Positions 9,906-18,818 of a DNA stretch of 64,000 bases are shown here, piece by piece. The notes under the pieces were generated by a model. The model was not told where the DNA came from and made no database searches. It saw only the letters and a list, made by a program, of their open reading frames with translations. The DNA is taken from positions 372,001 to 436,000 of the forward strand of contig CALDSU010000001.1 of the NCBI GenBank assembly GCA_937924525.1, read 5' to 3'. A program made the position numbers and the translations under genes. Source of the stretch: an uncultured Bryobacteraceae bacterium. Lineage in GTDB: Bacteria > Acidobacteriota > Terriglobia > Bryobacterales > Bryobacteraceae. The first letter of the stretch is position 1, and each line of letters starts with the position of its first letter.

Positions 9906-11036
9906 ATGAACCGCAAAGAGCCTACGTTTGATGGGATCCGCCGCCGCGACTTCCTCGCCGTGCCTGCCGCCTCCGTGGCGGCGCCGGCGGTGCTCCGCGC
10001 GCAATCCTCCAGCCGGGAAATCCGGGTCGCGATGGTCGGGGTCGGAAACCGCGGATCGCACCTGATGCGCCACGCGCTGCAAGTTCCCGGGGTGAAAGTG
10101 GTGGCGGTGTGCGACCTGTTGCCGGAGCGCGCCGAAGCCGCCGCCGCGCTGGTCGCCAAAGCAGGCGGCTCCGCGAGGACCTATACCGATTTCCGCAAAA
10201 TGCTGGACGAGCGGAAGGACATTGACGCGGTGATCGCCGCGACGCCGGACTACACGCACCGCGACGTGTATCCCGCGGTGCTGGAGGTAGGCCGCCACTT
10301 GTACGGCGAGAAGCCGCTGGCCTTGACCGCCGCCGACGCCCGCATGATCGTCAACGCCTCCAAGACCGCCAAGGGCCGATTTCAGGTCGGCTTCCAACTC
10401 CGCCATGACCCGGCGCGCAACGCCGCCGAGAAGTTTATCCATGCCGGCGGGATTGGCAAGGTGCTGATGTGCCACGGCATCCGCCACGGCAGCGACTTGC
10501 CGCGCGCCATTCCCTGGTATTTCGACAAGAACAAGTGCGGCGACATCATGGTCGACCAGGGCATTCACATCCTCGATCTGTTCACCTGGGCGATTGGCAC
10601 GCATCCGGAGCGGGCGATGGGCTCGGGCGGCACGGACCTGTTCATCGACGATCCGCCGGGCCGCACGGTGATGGACAACTACAGCGTCATCTTCGAGTAC
10701 CCGGGCGGGGTCCGCGTGAACTTCAGCCATCATTACTTTGACCCGCCGCGGTTCACCGGCATTCAGGAGCGCGTATTCGGTTCGAAGGGCGCCATCGATC
10801 TGCCGGCCGCGACGTGGCAGCCGCGGGAAGGCAAGGAGACGATCAAACTGGAGGTGCCGAACGAGGGTAAGGACTCGACGTACATGGCGCTGGCCCACTT
10901 CGCCGATTGCGTCCGCGATAACCGGCAGCCGATGAGCGACGCCGAATCGGCCTGGGTGTCCACGGTGGTTCCCATCATGGGCACGAAGGCCATCTACGAA
11001 AAACGCATCGTGACCTGGGAAGAGGTGGCGGGTTAA
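9906..11036 (+). CDS. Tat-exported Gfo/Idh/MocA family oxidoreductase
   Basis: This 376-residue NAD(P)-dependent dehydrogenase belongs to the Gfo/Idh/MocA family, which acts on sugars, inositols or their acids. A twin-arginine signal (GIRRRDFLAVPAA, residues 10-22) indicates folded export. The Rossmann motif VGVGNRGSH follows at about residue 42. EKPLALT carries the family's conserved Lys, and DQGIHILDLF the His. The ATG at 9906 was chosen because it starts the Tat signal. The next gene begins immediately after its TAA, and a ThuA gene follows, a frequent partner in sugar catabolism. Confidence 0.88.
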   Translation: MNRKEPTFDGIRRRDFLAVPAASVAAPAVLRAQSSSREIRVAMVGVGNRGSHLMRHALQVPGVKVVAVCDLLPERAEAAAALVAKAGGSARTYTDFRKMLDERKDIDAVIAATPDYTHRDVYPAVLEVGRHLYGEKPLALTAADARMIVNASKTAKGRFQVGFQLRHDPARNAAEKFIHAGGIGKVLMCHGIRHGSDLPRAIPWYFDKNKCGDIMVDQGIHILDLFTWAIGTHPERAMGSGGTDLFIDDPPGRTVMDNYSVIFEYPGGVRVNFSHHYFDPPRFTGIQERVFGSKGAIDLPAATWQPREGKETIKLEVPNEGKDSTYMALAHFADCVRDNRQPMSDAESAWVSTVVPIMGTKAIYEKRIVTWEEVAG

Positions 11037-12737
11037 ATGCGGCCCGCTTGGGGGCTCCTGCTGGCTTGCGCGGTCCCGGCCGGGTGGGCGCAAGCGCCGG
11101 TGCAGATCGAAAAGGACGCCGTGGCCGTCATGCGGGACGGAGTCAAACTGAAAGCGGACATCTACCGCCCGGCGGGTCCCGGCCCGTTTCCGGTGATGCT
11201 GGCGCGGACGCCCTACGGCAAGGGCGGAGCGAACGGGCGCGGCTTGGCCGAGCGGGGCTATCTCGCCGTGATTCAGGACACTCGCGGACGTGGTCAAAGC
11301 GAAGGCGTCTTCCGTCCTTTTCTCGACGATGAGCGGGATGGCTACGACACCGTGGAGTGGGCCGCGGCGCTGCCGGGTTCCAATGGCAAGGTGGGCATGT
11401 TCGGCGGTTCCTACGGCGGGGCGACGCAACTGCTGGCCGCCGCGGCCGCGCCGCCGCATCTGGTGGCGGTCTTCGCCGTGGTGCCGGCGGTCACGTTCGG
11501 CGCGCACGGCGTCGCGCATGAGGGCGGGGCGTTTCGTCTGCTGCTCGGCGGAAGCTGGGGAGCGATGCAGCTCGTGCAGATGCATCGTCTGAAACTCGGC
11601 CCGTGGGCCGCGAGCGGCGAAAAGTTCAGCGAAGTGGCGCGGGCCGGGCCGCCCTTAGGCCTGATGGACCGCCTGTTCGGCAAAGCCCCCGCCTCGTTCT
11701 GGCCGGACTGGGTCGCCGAGCCGCCGCTCGGCGAATACTGGCAGCCCACGGATCTGGTCTCCAAAATCGACAAGATTCGCGTGCCCGTCTGCCTGGTCGG
11801 CGGGAGCTTCGACCCCTTCGCCGGCGCGACCGTGGGCGTTTTCGCGGCGCTCCGGAAGCGTGCGGCTACGCCCGAGGCGCGCCAGGGCGCGCAGCTCTGG
11901 TTTGGTCCGTGGACGCACGGCGGGTCGAAGTTCCCCGCGGGCGATGTCCAGTTTGGACCCGACGCCGCGGTGAGTTTCGGTGAATACGAACGCAAGTGGC
12001 AGGACCACTGGCTGAAGGGCGAAGCGAACGAAGTGCCCCGCACGCCGCCCGCGCGGGTCTACCTGACCGGTGAACAGCGCTGGCAGGGTTGGAACGACTG
12101 GCCTCCCGCCGAAAGCCGGGCGCGCGCGTTCGCGCTGGGTGCGGAGACGATCGTCATGGCGGGCAAAGCCGCGGGGGGAGTAGCGGTGATCGAGACCAAC
12201 CCCGCGGACCCGGCGCCGACCCGCGGCGGCAAGCTGTGCTGTCACCCCGGCTTTCTCCCCGGGAGCTTCGATCATTCGGCGCTGTTCGGGCGCGCGGGCG
12301 TAGCGGTCTTTCGCAGCACGCCGCTGACCGCGCCGCTGACCGTGATCGGCGATGGCGCGCTCGAGGCGGACCTGATCGCCGACCAGCCCGACGGCGACCT
12401 GGTGGCCAAACTGTTTGAGGTGCGGGACGGCAAGACGGTGCTGATCGCCGACGGCGTCACGCGCCTGCGCCATGCCCGCGCGCTCGATCGCGCCGATCCA
12501 GTCGCGGTAGGGAAATCGGTCCGCATCCGCGTGGACCTGGGTCCGCTCTCGCACCGTTTCTTGCCCGGCGGCCAGATGGCGCTCCTGCTCGCCGGCGCCG
12601 ACTTCCCGAACTACGACTTGAACCCCGCCGCCGGTCCCGCGAGGCTGCGCATCCGTTTGGGCGGTCGAACGCTCTTGCGGCTGCCGGTGGTGGAGACTCT
12701 GCCCGCGCCCTACGTGCCGGAAAAGGCGAACCGGTAG
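11037..12737 (+). CDS. Exported CocE/NonD family alpha/beta hydrolase
   Basis: This 566-residue protein resembles the CocE/NonD acyl esterases and X-Pro dipeptidyl-peptidases (S15). A signal peptide (RPAWGLLLACAVPAGWAQ) comes first. The hydrolase domain has DTRGRGQSEG and the nucleophile elbow GGSYGG with Ser125. The likely acid lies in GGSFDPF and the likely His in GPWTHGG. A C-terminal jelly-roll domain ends the protein. The ATG directly abuts the preceding TAA, so the pair is surely co-transcribed. The natural substrate (ester, amide or acylated sugar) is unknown. Confidence 0.85.
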   Translation: MRPAWGLLLACAVPAGWAQAPVQIEKDAVAVMRDGVKLKADIYRPAGPGPFPVMLARTPYGKGGANGRGLAERGYLAVIQDTRGRGQSEGVFRPFLDDERDGYDTVEWAAALPGSNGKVGMFGGSYGGATQLLAAAAAPPHLVAVFAVVPAVTFGAHGVAHEGGAFRLLLGGSWGAMQLVQMHRLKLGPWAASGEKFSEVARAGPPLGLMDRLFGKAPASFWPDWVAEPPLGEYWQPTDLVSKIDKIRVPVCLVGGSFDPFAGATVGVFAALRKRAATPEARQGAQLWFGPWTHGGSKFPAGDVQFGPDAAVSFGEYERKWQDHWLKGEANEVPRTPPARVYLTGEQRWQGWNDWPPAESRARAFALGAETIVMAGKAAGGVAVIETNPADPAPTRGGKLCCHPGFLPGSFDHSALFGRAGVAVFRSTPLTAPLTVIGDGALEADLIADQPDGDLVAKLFEVRDGKTVLIADGVTRLRHARALDRADPVAVGKSVRIRVDLGPLSHRFLPGGQMALLLAGADFPNYDLNPAAGPARLRIRLGGRTLLRLPVVETLPAPYVPEKANR

Positions 12738-13028
12738 CCGGCCGTTCTGCGGGAACCAGCCCGGAGGTGCGGGGGCGGCGGGCACGACCCGCTCTGGCAC
12801 GCTCGCTCCCGAGGCCGCGAAAAAAAGAGAGGGACCGCCTTTTTCGACCAGCGAGCCGTGCGGCGTCCAACGAAGCGTGGCTTGAAAAACGTGTTTGTCC
12901 CCCTTTTTTCCCACACCCCGCCGCTCGTGGCTCTGGTGATCCGTTACGGATAGGCGTTCGCTCGCGACCGACGGTACCCTCCCGCGCGCGGCTTTGTTAA
13001 GATCCGAACGTCCTTCGAGGAGGATCTG
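12738..13028. other. Intergenic region without a recognisable gene
   Basis: About 290 bp separate the CocE-type and ThuA genes. There are A- and T-rich patches (around 12819-12845 and 12895-12912) but no convincing reading frame. A possible -10 (TAAGAT, 12998-13003) precedes the ThuA gene, so that gene may have its own promoter. Confidence 0.4.
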
Positions 13029-13841
13029 ATGCGGCTTCTTTTTTCCGGAGCGGTTCTGCTGGCGGCGCTGCGCGTGGCGGCCCAACCCGCAGCCGCGCCC
13101 CCGAAGATTCAGACGTTGATCATCACCGGCCAGAACGGCCACGACTGGCGCGCGGTGACGCCCGTGTTGCGCAAACAACTCGAAGACACCGGGCGGTTCG
13201 AGGTGCGGGTCACCGAGGAATTCCGCGGCGCCAGCGCCGACACGCTGGTCCGGTACGACCTGGTGGTGCTGAACTACTTCGACCGCAACCTGCCCGAATG
13301 GCGTTGGGGCCCCACCGCCGAAAAGGCGCTGCTCGACTTTGTCCGCGGGGGCAAAGGCGTGGTGGTGTATCACTTCTCGGTGGCGGCCTTTAACGGCTGG
13401 GAGGAGTACGAAAAGATGTGCGGCGGCAACTGGCGGCCGAACCAGGGGCATCACTCGGCGCGGCACGATTTCGTGGTCGAAGTGAAGGACCCGGAACATC
13501 CGGTGTTGCGCGGAATGAAGAAGCGCCTGCCGCAGTATAACGACGAACTTTATGCCAATCTGCGGTGGCAACCGGCGGGGGCTTATCACGTACTGGCCAC
13601 CGCGTGGGACGATCACGCCCTGTATTACGGTAAGGCGCGGCAGCCGACGCCCGGCAAGGGTTTGGATCACCCCATGCTGTGGACGGTCCCCTACGGCGCG
13701 GGGCGCGTTTACGTAACGGCGCTCGGCCACGACGCCGAGGCCGTGAAGTCGGCGACGTTTCTGGCGACCTTCACGCGCGGCGCCGAGTGGGCGGCTACGG
13801 GGCAGGTGACCATCCCGCCGCCAGCGGAATTACGCGAGTGA
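13029..13841 (+). CDS. Exported ThuA domain protein (trehalose-utilisation type)
   Basis: The 270-residue protein has a signal peptide (RLLFSGAVLLAALRVAAQ) and a single ThuA domain, a class I glutamine-amidotransferase-like fold. Typical segments are ITGQNGHDW near residue 38, VVLNYFDRNLP, GGKGVVVYHFSVAAF, and the C-terminal PMLWTVPYGAGRVYVTALGHD. ThuA proteins are linked to uptake and oxidation of trehalose and similar sugars, though the reaction is not established. GAGGAGGATCT precedes the ATG. The end overlaps the thiL end by 12 bp, tail to tail. Confidence 0.88.
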   Translation: MRLLFSGAVLLAALRVAAQPAAAPPKIQTLIITGQNGHDWRAVTPVLRKQLEDTGRFEVRVTEEFRGASADTLVRYDLVVLNYFDRNLPEWRWGPTAEKALLDFVRGGKGVVVYHFSVAAFNGWEEYEKMCGGNWRPNQGHHSARHDFVVEVKDPEHPVLRGMKKRLPQYNDELYANLRWQPAGAYHVLATAWDDHALYYGKARQPTPGKGLDHPMLWTVPYGAGRVYVTALGHDAEAVKSATFLATFTRGAEWAATGQVTIPPPAELRE

Positions 13842-14762
13842 CGCGCCGCCGCGCGGCGTGGCGAAATGGTCGTACCCTCCGGGCGGCAGCGGCTGGCCGC
13901 GGAAGGTAATCACCGCCGGCGGGCCACCGCCGATCGCGCCGATGCGCGTCAGGGGCACGTCCTGGAATGCAGACGGGATGCGCCGACCGGGCGGGACGGT
14001 GAACAGCAGTTCGTAGTCCTCCCCGCCGTGGAGCGCCTGGGCCAGGGTTGCACCCGGAAAGACGGGCGCGGTGTCGAGCGTGGCGGAGACGCCGGACGCC
14101 TGGCACAAGCGCCACAGGTCCAGCGACAAGCCGTCGCTCAGATCCATGGCGGCCGAGGCGCGTGCGCGCAGGTAAAGACCAAGGGCCACCCGCGGTTCTG
14201 GGCGCAGGTGCCGCCGCCAGGCCGCGCCGCGCGCACAGGCCAATCCGTAAGCCGATCCGCCCAGCCGGCCGGAGACATAGATCCGGTCGCCCGGCCGCGC
14301 TCCCGATCGCAGCAGCGCCGCGCCACGCGGCGCGGACCCGCAGACCACGACATCACATGCGATCTTGTCCGCGCGCGCCAGGTCGCCTCCCAGCAGCGGC
14401 ATCTGGTGTCGCGACGCCAACTTAAGAAACCCCGTGTAAAAGGCGTCAATCCAGCGCTGCGGGAGGGCAGGGGAGACCGCCAGGGACAAGAGGCAAAACA
14501 AGGGCTTGCCTCCCATGGCCGCGATGTCGCTGAGACCCCGCGCCAGCGTCTTGTGCCCCAAGTCCGCCGGGGAATGAGTGCTCCGGCGGAAGTGAACGTC
14601 CTCCAGCAGCAGGTCTGTCGTGAACAGCCAGTCCTCGACCGCGCCGCGGGGACGGACGATGGCGCAATCGTCGCCAATGCCGAGCACCGCGTGCCGCCCC
14701 GCAGGCAGTCCGGCGCGGCGGGCGATCCGGGCGATGAGGTCCGTTTCGCGGGAGGCCGTCAC
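13830..14762 (-). CDS. thiL: Thiamine-monophosphate kinase
   Basis: ThiL phosphorylates thiamine monophosphate to the active cofactor TPP in the cytosol. The 310-residue protein contains LGIGDDCAIV and FTTDLLLEDVHFRR (Mg and ATP ligands), GGDLAR, and DLSDGLSLDLWRLC in the C-terminal half. A GTG start at 14762 overlaps the stop of the upstream gene (GTGA) and gives the usual ThiL beginning (TASRETDLIARI). The longer open frame upstream is a shadow of the propeller gene. Confidence 0.93.
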   Translation of the reverse strand: MTASRETDLIARIARRAGLPAGRHAVLGIGDDCAIVRPRGAVEDWLFTTDLLLEDVHFRRSTHSPADLGHKTLARGLSDIAAMGGKPLFCLLSLAVSPALPQRWIDAFYTGFLKLASRHQMPLLGGDLARADKIACDVVVCGSAPRGAALLRSGARPGDRIYVSGRLGGSAYGLACARGAAWRRHLRPEPRVALGLYLRARASAAMDLSDGLSLDLWRLCQASGVSATLDTAPVFPGATLAQALHGGEDYELLFTVPPGRRIPSAFQDVPLTRIGAIGGGPPAVITFRGQPLPPGGYDHFATPRGGASLA

Positions 14763-16660
14763 GGCGCCAAGTAGATGCGCACGCGGTTGCTCTCCTGGCC
14801 GTTCGCGGTCAGATACAATTCGGCGGGTCCCGCGTTCACGATGGCAGGCAGCTCGATTTCCACCAGGTAGAAGCCAATGTAGCCAGGGGCCAAAGTGGCG
14901 CGGGTCACCGGAACCGCGACGCGGTCCAGGAACACGGCGACGTCCGCCCGGACCCGCGGAGCGCCTTCCAGGGGCGCGGCCAACCCGGTCGGCCAGTCCG
15001 GCGAGACGCGTCCCAATCCGGTAGCCAGAATCTGCACGCGTCCGCCGCCGCGGGCGACGTTCGCCGCATCCAGCAGCAAACCGGATTCGCCATCGACCAG
15101 CAGCGGCGCGCCATCGGCGTCCACGAAAATCGCCGGCGAGACCGGCTGCATGGGGATGCCGACCGATAGTTGCCGCCCGGGAATGGAGAGCGAGAGCGGC
15201 AGCCACTCGCCCGCCGCTTCGAACGGGACCTGGATCTGGGATTCGCCTGGGGAAGACGCCAGCACCGGAACGCTCAGCAGGCCTGCCTGGGCGCGCGTAA
15301 CCGCCGCGCCTTGCAAGCTGACCAGCGATCCGGGCGCGGCAGGCCGCCTGCTCAGGTCAGCCGCATTCAGCCAGCGCAGCACTCCCGCCCGATGCGGGGC
15401 AGGAGCGGCAAAGACGCCCATCTCATCCAGTACGGCGAACAACTGGCCTTTGATCGGGTCGAGCCGGACGTCCCAGGCGCGGTTGGCGTCCAGACCCGGA
15501 ACCGGAGCCCAGGGTTCGGGAGGCCCGGCGGCGTTCAGATCGGTGCGGCTGAGGAACACGCCGCGGTCGGTGGCGGCGTACAGCGCCCTGGCCGCGCGGT
15601 CAAAGGCGACGCCGTGGGCCGAACCCGGCGGCAGGTTGGCGGACAAATCGTCCCAGAACAATCCACCGTTGGTCGTACGCAGGATGCGCGGCCCCGGTCC
15701 GGCGATGGCCGCCACCGCGACCCGTGGCTCGTCGGCGTCCACCACGATCGCCTCCACCGGGCCGCGGCCTCGCTGCGCGGCCTCCACCCAGTTCCGCCCG
15801 CGGTCCCGGGAAGTCCAGATCCGCCCGTCCGACGAACCAGCGTGGAGCAACTCGCCGCCGGCGGCGGTCGCGGTAATCTCCGCTTCCAGGATGGCCGACA
15901 AAGTCCGGCGCCGTTCCAGTTCCTGGGAAAACGCGGCATCACGGGTGGGATGCCACCCCGAGCCCAAACCAGGGCGTAGTTCCAGAACGCCCCCGGTGGG
16001 CGCCCAGACGCGAAGCGGTTCGGCGCCGCGCGGCGGGGACAGCACCTTCCGGATCGCGCTGTTGGCCAGCCCTTCGTTCAGGCCAATCCAGGTTCTTCCT
16101 CCATCGGAGCTACGCCAGACGCCAAAGTCGGTTCCCGCGATCAGCACGTCAGGATCGGCGGGCGACACGGCCACATCGCGGATGCGGCTGCCGATGACGG
16201 ATCGCGCCCCCGAGGCTGTGAGATTCAGCCAGGCGCGACCCCCGTCGTCGGAGCGGTAGATGTGGTCGCCCCACGCATAAAGCCGGCCATCCCGCGCCGA
16301 GTCCGCCCTGATGGCCGAGATCCGTGCCGGGAGGCGGGACGCGGCGGGGCGCTCGGGCGCCGGCGACGGCGGCGGCTCGGCCGCAGCGGCGGTCCAGGTT
16401 TCAAAGTCGCTGGTCGCAAAGACCCTCCCGGCGGCGGTGCGAACAAAGAGTCTTTGCGCTTGCTCGCCGAACCAGACCCGCTCCACCGGGCCCCCGCCTG
16501 GCGACGCCAAACCAAACTCGAACGCCGGTCCGCCGACACGCCGCCATTCCCACGGAACCACCTGTCCGTTCAACCCGCTGGCGGCAAACAGGAGCGGCAC
16601 GGCGGCCAAGGCCGCCCATCTCCACCCCGACGTGGCAATCCGACACATCCGCTGCTTCAT
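14759..16660 (-). CDS. Secreted Asp-box propeller protein with TIGR03437-type C-terminal domain
   Basis: This 633-residue exported protein starts with a signal peptide (GWRWAALAAVPLLFAAS). Several Asp-box repeats follow (RSDDGGRAWLNL, RSSDGGRTWIGL, TSRDRGRNWVEA, RTTNGGLFWDDL), giving a sialidase/Ycf48-like propeller to about residue 410. The last 200 residues (NAADLSRRPAAPGSLVSLQG through AGPAELYLTANGQ) match the TIGR03437 domain, which is abundant in Solibacter-like acidobacteria. The function of that domain is unknown. The stop overlaps the thiL start, an odd pairing for a secreted protein. Confidence 0.82.
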   Translation of the reverse strand: MKQRMCRIATSGWRWAALAAVPLLFAASGLNGQVVPWEWRRVGGPAFEFGLASPGGGPVERVWFGEQAQRLFVRTAAGRVFATSDFETWTAAAAEPPPSPAPERPAASRLPARISAIRADSARDGRLYAWGDHIYRSDDGGRAWLNLTASGARSVIGSRIRDVAVSPADPDVLIAGTDFGVWRSSDGGRTWIGLNEGLANSAIRKVLSPPRGAEPLRVWAPTGGVLELRPGLGSGWHPTRDAAFSQELERRRTLSAILEAEITATAAGGELLHAGSSDGRIWTSRDRGRNWVEAAQRGRGPVEAIVVDADEPRVAVAAIAGPGPRILRTTNGGLFWDDLSANLPPGSAHGVAFDRAARALYAATDRGVFLSRTDLNAAGPPEPWAPVPGLDANRAWDVRLDPIKGQLFAVLDEMGVFAAPAPHRAGVLRWLNAADLSRRPAAPGSLVSLQGAAVTRAQAGLLSVPVLASSPGESQIQVPFEAAGEWLPLSLSIPGRQLSVGIPMQPVSPAIFVDADGAPLLVDGESGLLLDAANVARGGGRVQILATGLGRVSPDWPTGLAAPLEGAPRVRADVAVFLDRVAVPVTRATLAPGYIGFYLVEIELPAIVNAGPAELYLTANGQESNRVRIYLAP

Positions 16661-16767
16661 TGTAGCCCACCGGCGTGCGCGGCTGAGAGCGCAAATGTCT
16701 GATTCCCGGTAGCCTGGAGACCTGATTGCAACTACGGAACCAAACTTGCAGGATCGGTTTAACGGGC

Positions 16768-16796
16768 TGGACGCCGGATCAAGCTTCGGGTATAGT
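16768..16796 (+). promoter_or_regulatory. Sigma-70-like promoter for the FecR gene
   Basis: TGGACG (16768-16773) and TATAGT (16791-16796) are separated by exactly 17 bp. The FecR gene starts 31 bp downstream. Confidence 0.5.
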
Positions 16797-16827
16797 TGGT
16801 CTTTGATCGGCGTTCGCTGAGAACGTT

Positions 16828-17637
16828 ATGGCTAGACGGGGAGCAGGCCGGTGGGTGACCGCGCGCATTGGCGCGCTCGGCGTCGTGTTGGCCTTCTCGG
16901 TGTCCGGATTCGCGCAGAGCCCGGATGGTTCCGCAACCCTGATCTTCGCCGAAGGCCGGGTCGATTTGCTCCGGGACGGGTCGGCTTGGGCTCTGGAAAC
17001 CGGCGATGTGGTGAAACCTCGCCAAGTCGTCACCACCGGGCCGGATGGGTACGCGCAATTCCGCCTTGCCGACGGAAGCACCTTCGAGGTTTTTCCGAAT
17101 TCCCGCGTGACGTTCCGCGCCAACCTGGGGGACTGGACCGATCTGATCGATGTCTGGATCGGAAAGGTGAAGGTCCACATCCAGAAATTGGGCGGAAAAC
17201 CGAACCACAACCGGGTCCGCACGCCTACGGCGCTGATCTCCGTGCGCGGCACCGTCTTCCATGTGGATGTGGAAGACGAAGGCGGCACCACGCTGGTCGC
17301 CGTGGAGGAAGGCCTAGTTGAGGTCGGGCATCTTCTGCTGGGAGGCCGGAGCATCCCGCTCGCCGCCGGAGAGTCGGTGCGGGTGTACCGGACGCAACCC
17401 TTGGCGGTGCGGCTGATTGACCGCGGTTCCATGGCGAAGACTGTCGCCCGTTCCGCGGCGCAGGCCTTAGCGGAGATTCTTTACCGCCGGCAGGTGGGCG
17501 GCGGTTCGCCCGGTGGAGGTGGCATCCCCGTTCCGGGCGGCGGCGGTGGCGGAGGTTTGCCCGGCGATGAACGTGCTCCGGATGCTGGCGCGCCGCCTCC
17601 GCCGCCTCCTCCCCCTCCTCCCCCGCCGGCGCCGTAA
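16828..17637 (+). CDS. Exported FecR domain protein with polyproline tail
   Basis: The 269-residue protein has a signal peptide (IGALGVVLAFSVSGFAQS) and a periplasmic FecR beta domain at roughly residues 30-190. Within it are RVDLLRDG, FRLADGSTFEVFPNSRV and RTPTALISVRGTVFHV. After a Gly-rich linker, it ends in a run of about 12 prolines. FecR domains elsewhere relay signals to sigma factors, but no sigma factor or TonB receptor is adjacent. Many acidobacterial versions stand alone, so signalling cannot be assumed. Confidence 0.83.
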   Translation: MARRGAGRWVTARIGALGVVLAFSVSGFAQSPDGSATLIFAEGRVDLLRDGSAWALETGDVVKPRQVVTTGPDGYAQFRLADGSTFEVFPNSRVTFRANLGDWTDLIDVWIGKVKVHIQKLGGKPNHNRVRTPTALISVRGTVFHVDVEDEGGTTLVAVEEGLVEVGHLLLGGRSIPLAAGESVRVYRTQPLAVRLIDRGSMAKTVARSAAQALAEILYRRQVGGGSPGGGGIPVPGGGGGGGLPGDERAPDAGAPPPPPPPPPPPPAP

Positions 17638-17700
17638 AGAGAGCGTCGCACGGCCGGCTCGCCAGGGAGTCCGAGAACGTCATCCGTCTGCTTGGAGAAG

Positions 17701-18813
17701 TTAGAGGGCGAGTTCCGCGACGTAGACCTGCGGATGGCCGCTGCGGTCGCTGGCGAACGTCACCAGGCGTTCGTCGGCGGAAAAGGACGGGTGGGGATGC
17801 GTCCACTGCGGCCCGTAGACCGTATCGGTGGAAACCTCCATCCAACTGAGCGCGCCTGCCGCCGCGCCGCCGCGTGCCGCGGCGAAGTCCTCGGCCAGGG
17901 CGTAGCGGGACTGCCGCCACTGCGTTCCCTGGTTGCTGGACTCGGACAGGCAAACCAGGCGGCGCTCCCCGGTGGCTGCGTCGATGACGAAGATGCCGAG
18001 ATCCGGATGATTGGTGTCGCAGAGCACCCGCCTGCCGGCGCGGTCCGGCGCGGGGTGCCAGGCATGGAATCGCGTGATCTCCCGGATCGCGCGGGTGGTC
18101 CAATCCATCCGGGCCAGGACGCCGGGCCAGACCGTGAAGACGATGTCGCCGGTGCGCCCGAGGAATGTCTCGTGCACCACGAATTCTTCGTTGCCGTGGT
18201 CGTACAGGCATTCGAGGCCTGTGCCGTCGCGCCGGACGCGGTGCATGCGCGGCGCGGGATCGCCGGCGAATTCGATCCAGTCCGGTTCCAGCGGGTGAAA
18301 TTGCGGATGAATCACCGTGCGGGGAAAGGGAATCCGCCGCCAGTCGCGGCCGTCGAGGCGGCCCACCGCGACGCAGTGCCGGCCGTCCTGTTTGAGCGCC
18401 GCGGCGATCCACTCGCCGTCCGCCGCGAGCGAGCATTCGCCCAGTTGCCCCCCGGCGAAGTCCACCACGCGCGTCTCCTCCAGCGTCTCGCGGTCCAGCA
18501 TCCAGATGGCGCCGCCGCGCACAAAAAAGATCCGGCGCCCGTCCGGATGGATGGCCGGCGAAAAGGCGTGTAGGGGCGGCCCGTCGGTCAACTGTCGGAT
18601 CTCCCCGTCCGGAAACTCCGCTTCATACAGTTGCGCTCGTCCGCTGCGGTACGAAATGAAGACCAGGAAGCGATTGTCCGGCGTAAACGAACACTGAAGG
18701 AAATACGTGGCGTGATGGATGGACGGGTGTGCGGTCATCTGGTGCACCCGCGCGCCCGTGACGGGGTCGGCGAAGTCGCGATGCTCGGAGGGAAAGCGGC
18801 TGCCTTTCGCCAC
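17701..18813 (-). CDS. Oligogalacturonate lyase-like (PL22-type) beta-propeller protein
   Basis: This 370-residue protein has repeated propeller blades such as FTPDNRFLVFISYRSG, AIHPDGRRIFFVRGG and SFSADERLVTFASDR. The overall pattern fits the Pectate_lyase22/TolB-like family, which includes enzymes cleaving unsaturated oligogalacturonides. The GTG at 18813 gives MAKGSRFPSEHRDF and starts 5 nt after the MetE-like stop, so the two form an operon. There is no signal peptide, so it is probably cytosolic. Lyase activity is inferred from family resemblance only; a plain PD40 protein is possible. Confidence 0.65.
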   Translation of the reverse strand: MAKGSRFPSEHRDFADPVTGARVHQMTAHPSIHHATYFLQCSFTPDNRFLVFISYRSGRAQLYEAEFPDGEIRQLTDGPPLHAFSPAIHPDGRRIFFVRGGAIWMLDRETLEETRVVDFAGGQLGECSLAADGEWIAAALKQDGRHCVAVGRLDGRDWRRIPFPRTVIHPQFHPLEPDWIEFAGDPAPRMHRVRRDGTGLECLYDHGNEEFVVHETFLGRTGDIVFTVWPGVLARMDWTTRAIREITRFHAWHPAPDRAGRRVLCDTNHPDLGIFVIDAATGERRLVCLSESSNQGTQWRQSRYALAEDFAAARGGAAAGALSWMEVSTDTVYGPQWTHPHPSFSADERLVTFASDRSGHPQVYVAELAL

Positions 18814-18818
18814 GCGCG

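Noticed and set aside
11655-13730. Long minus-strand open frame under the CocE and ThuA genes
   Set aside because: Both plus-strand genes have clear domains and ribosome sites; the minus frame has none.
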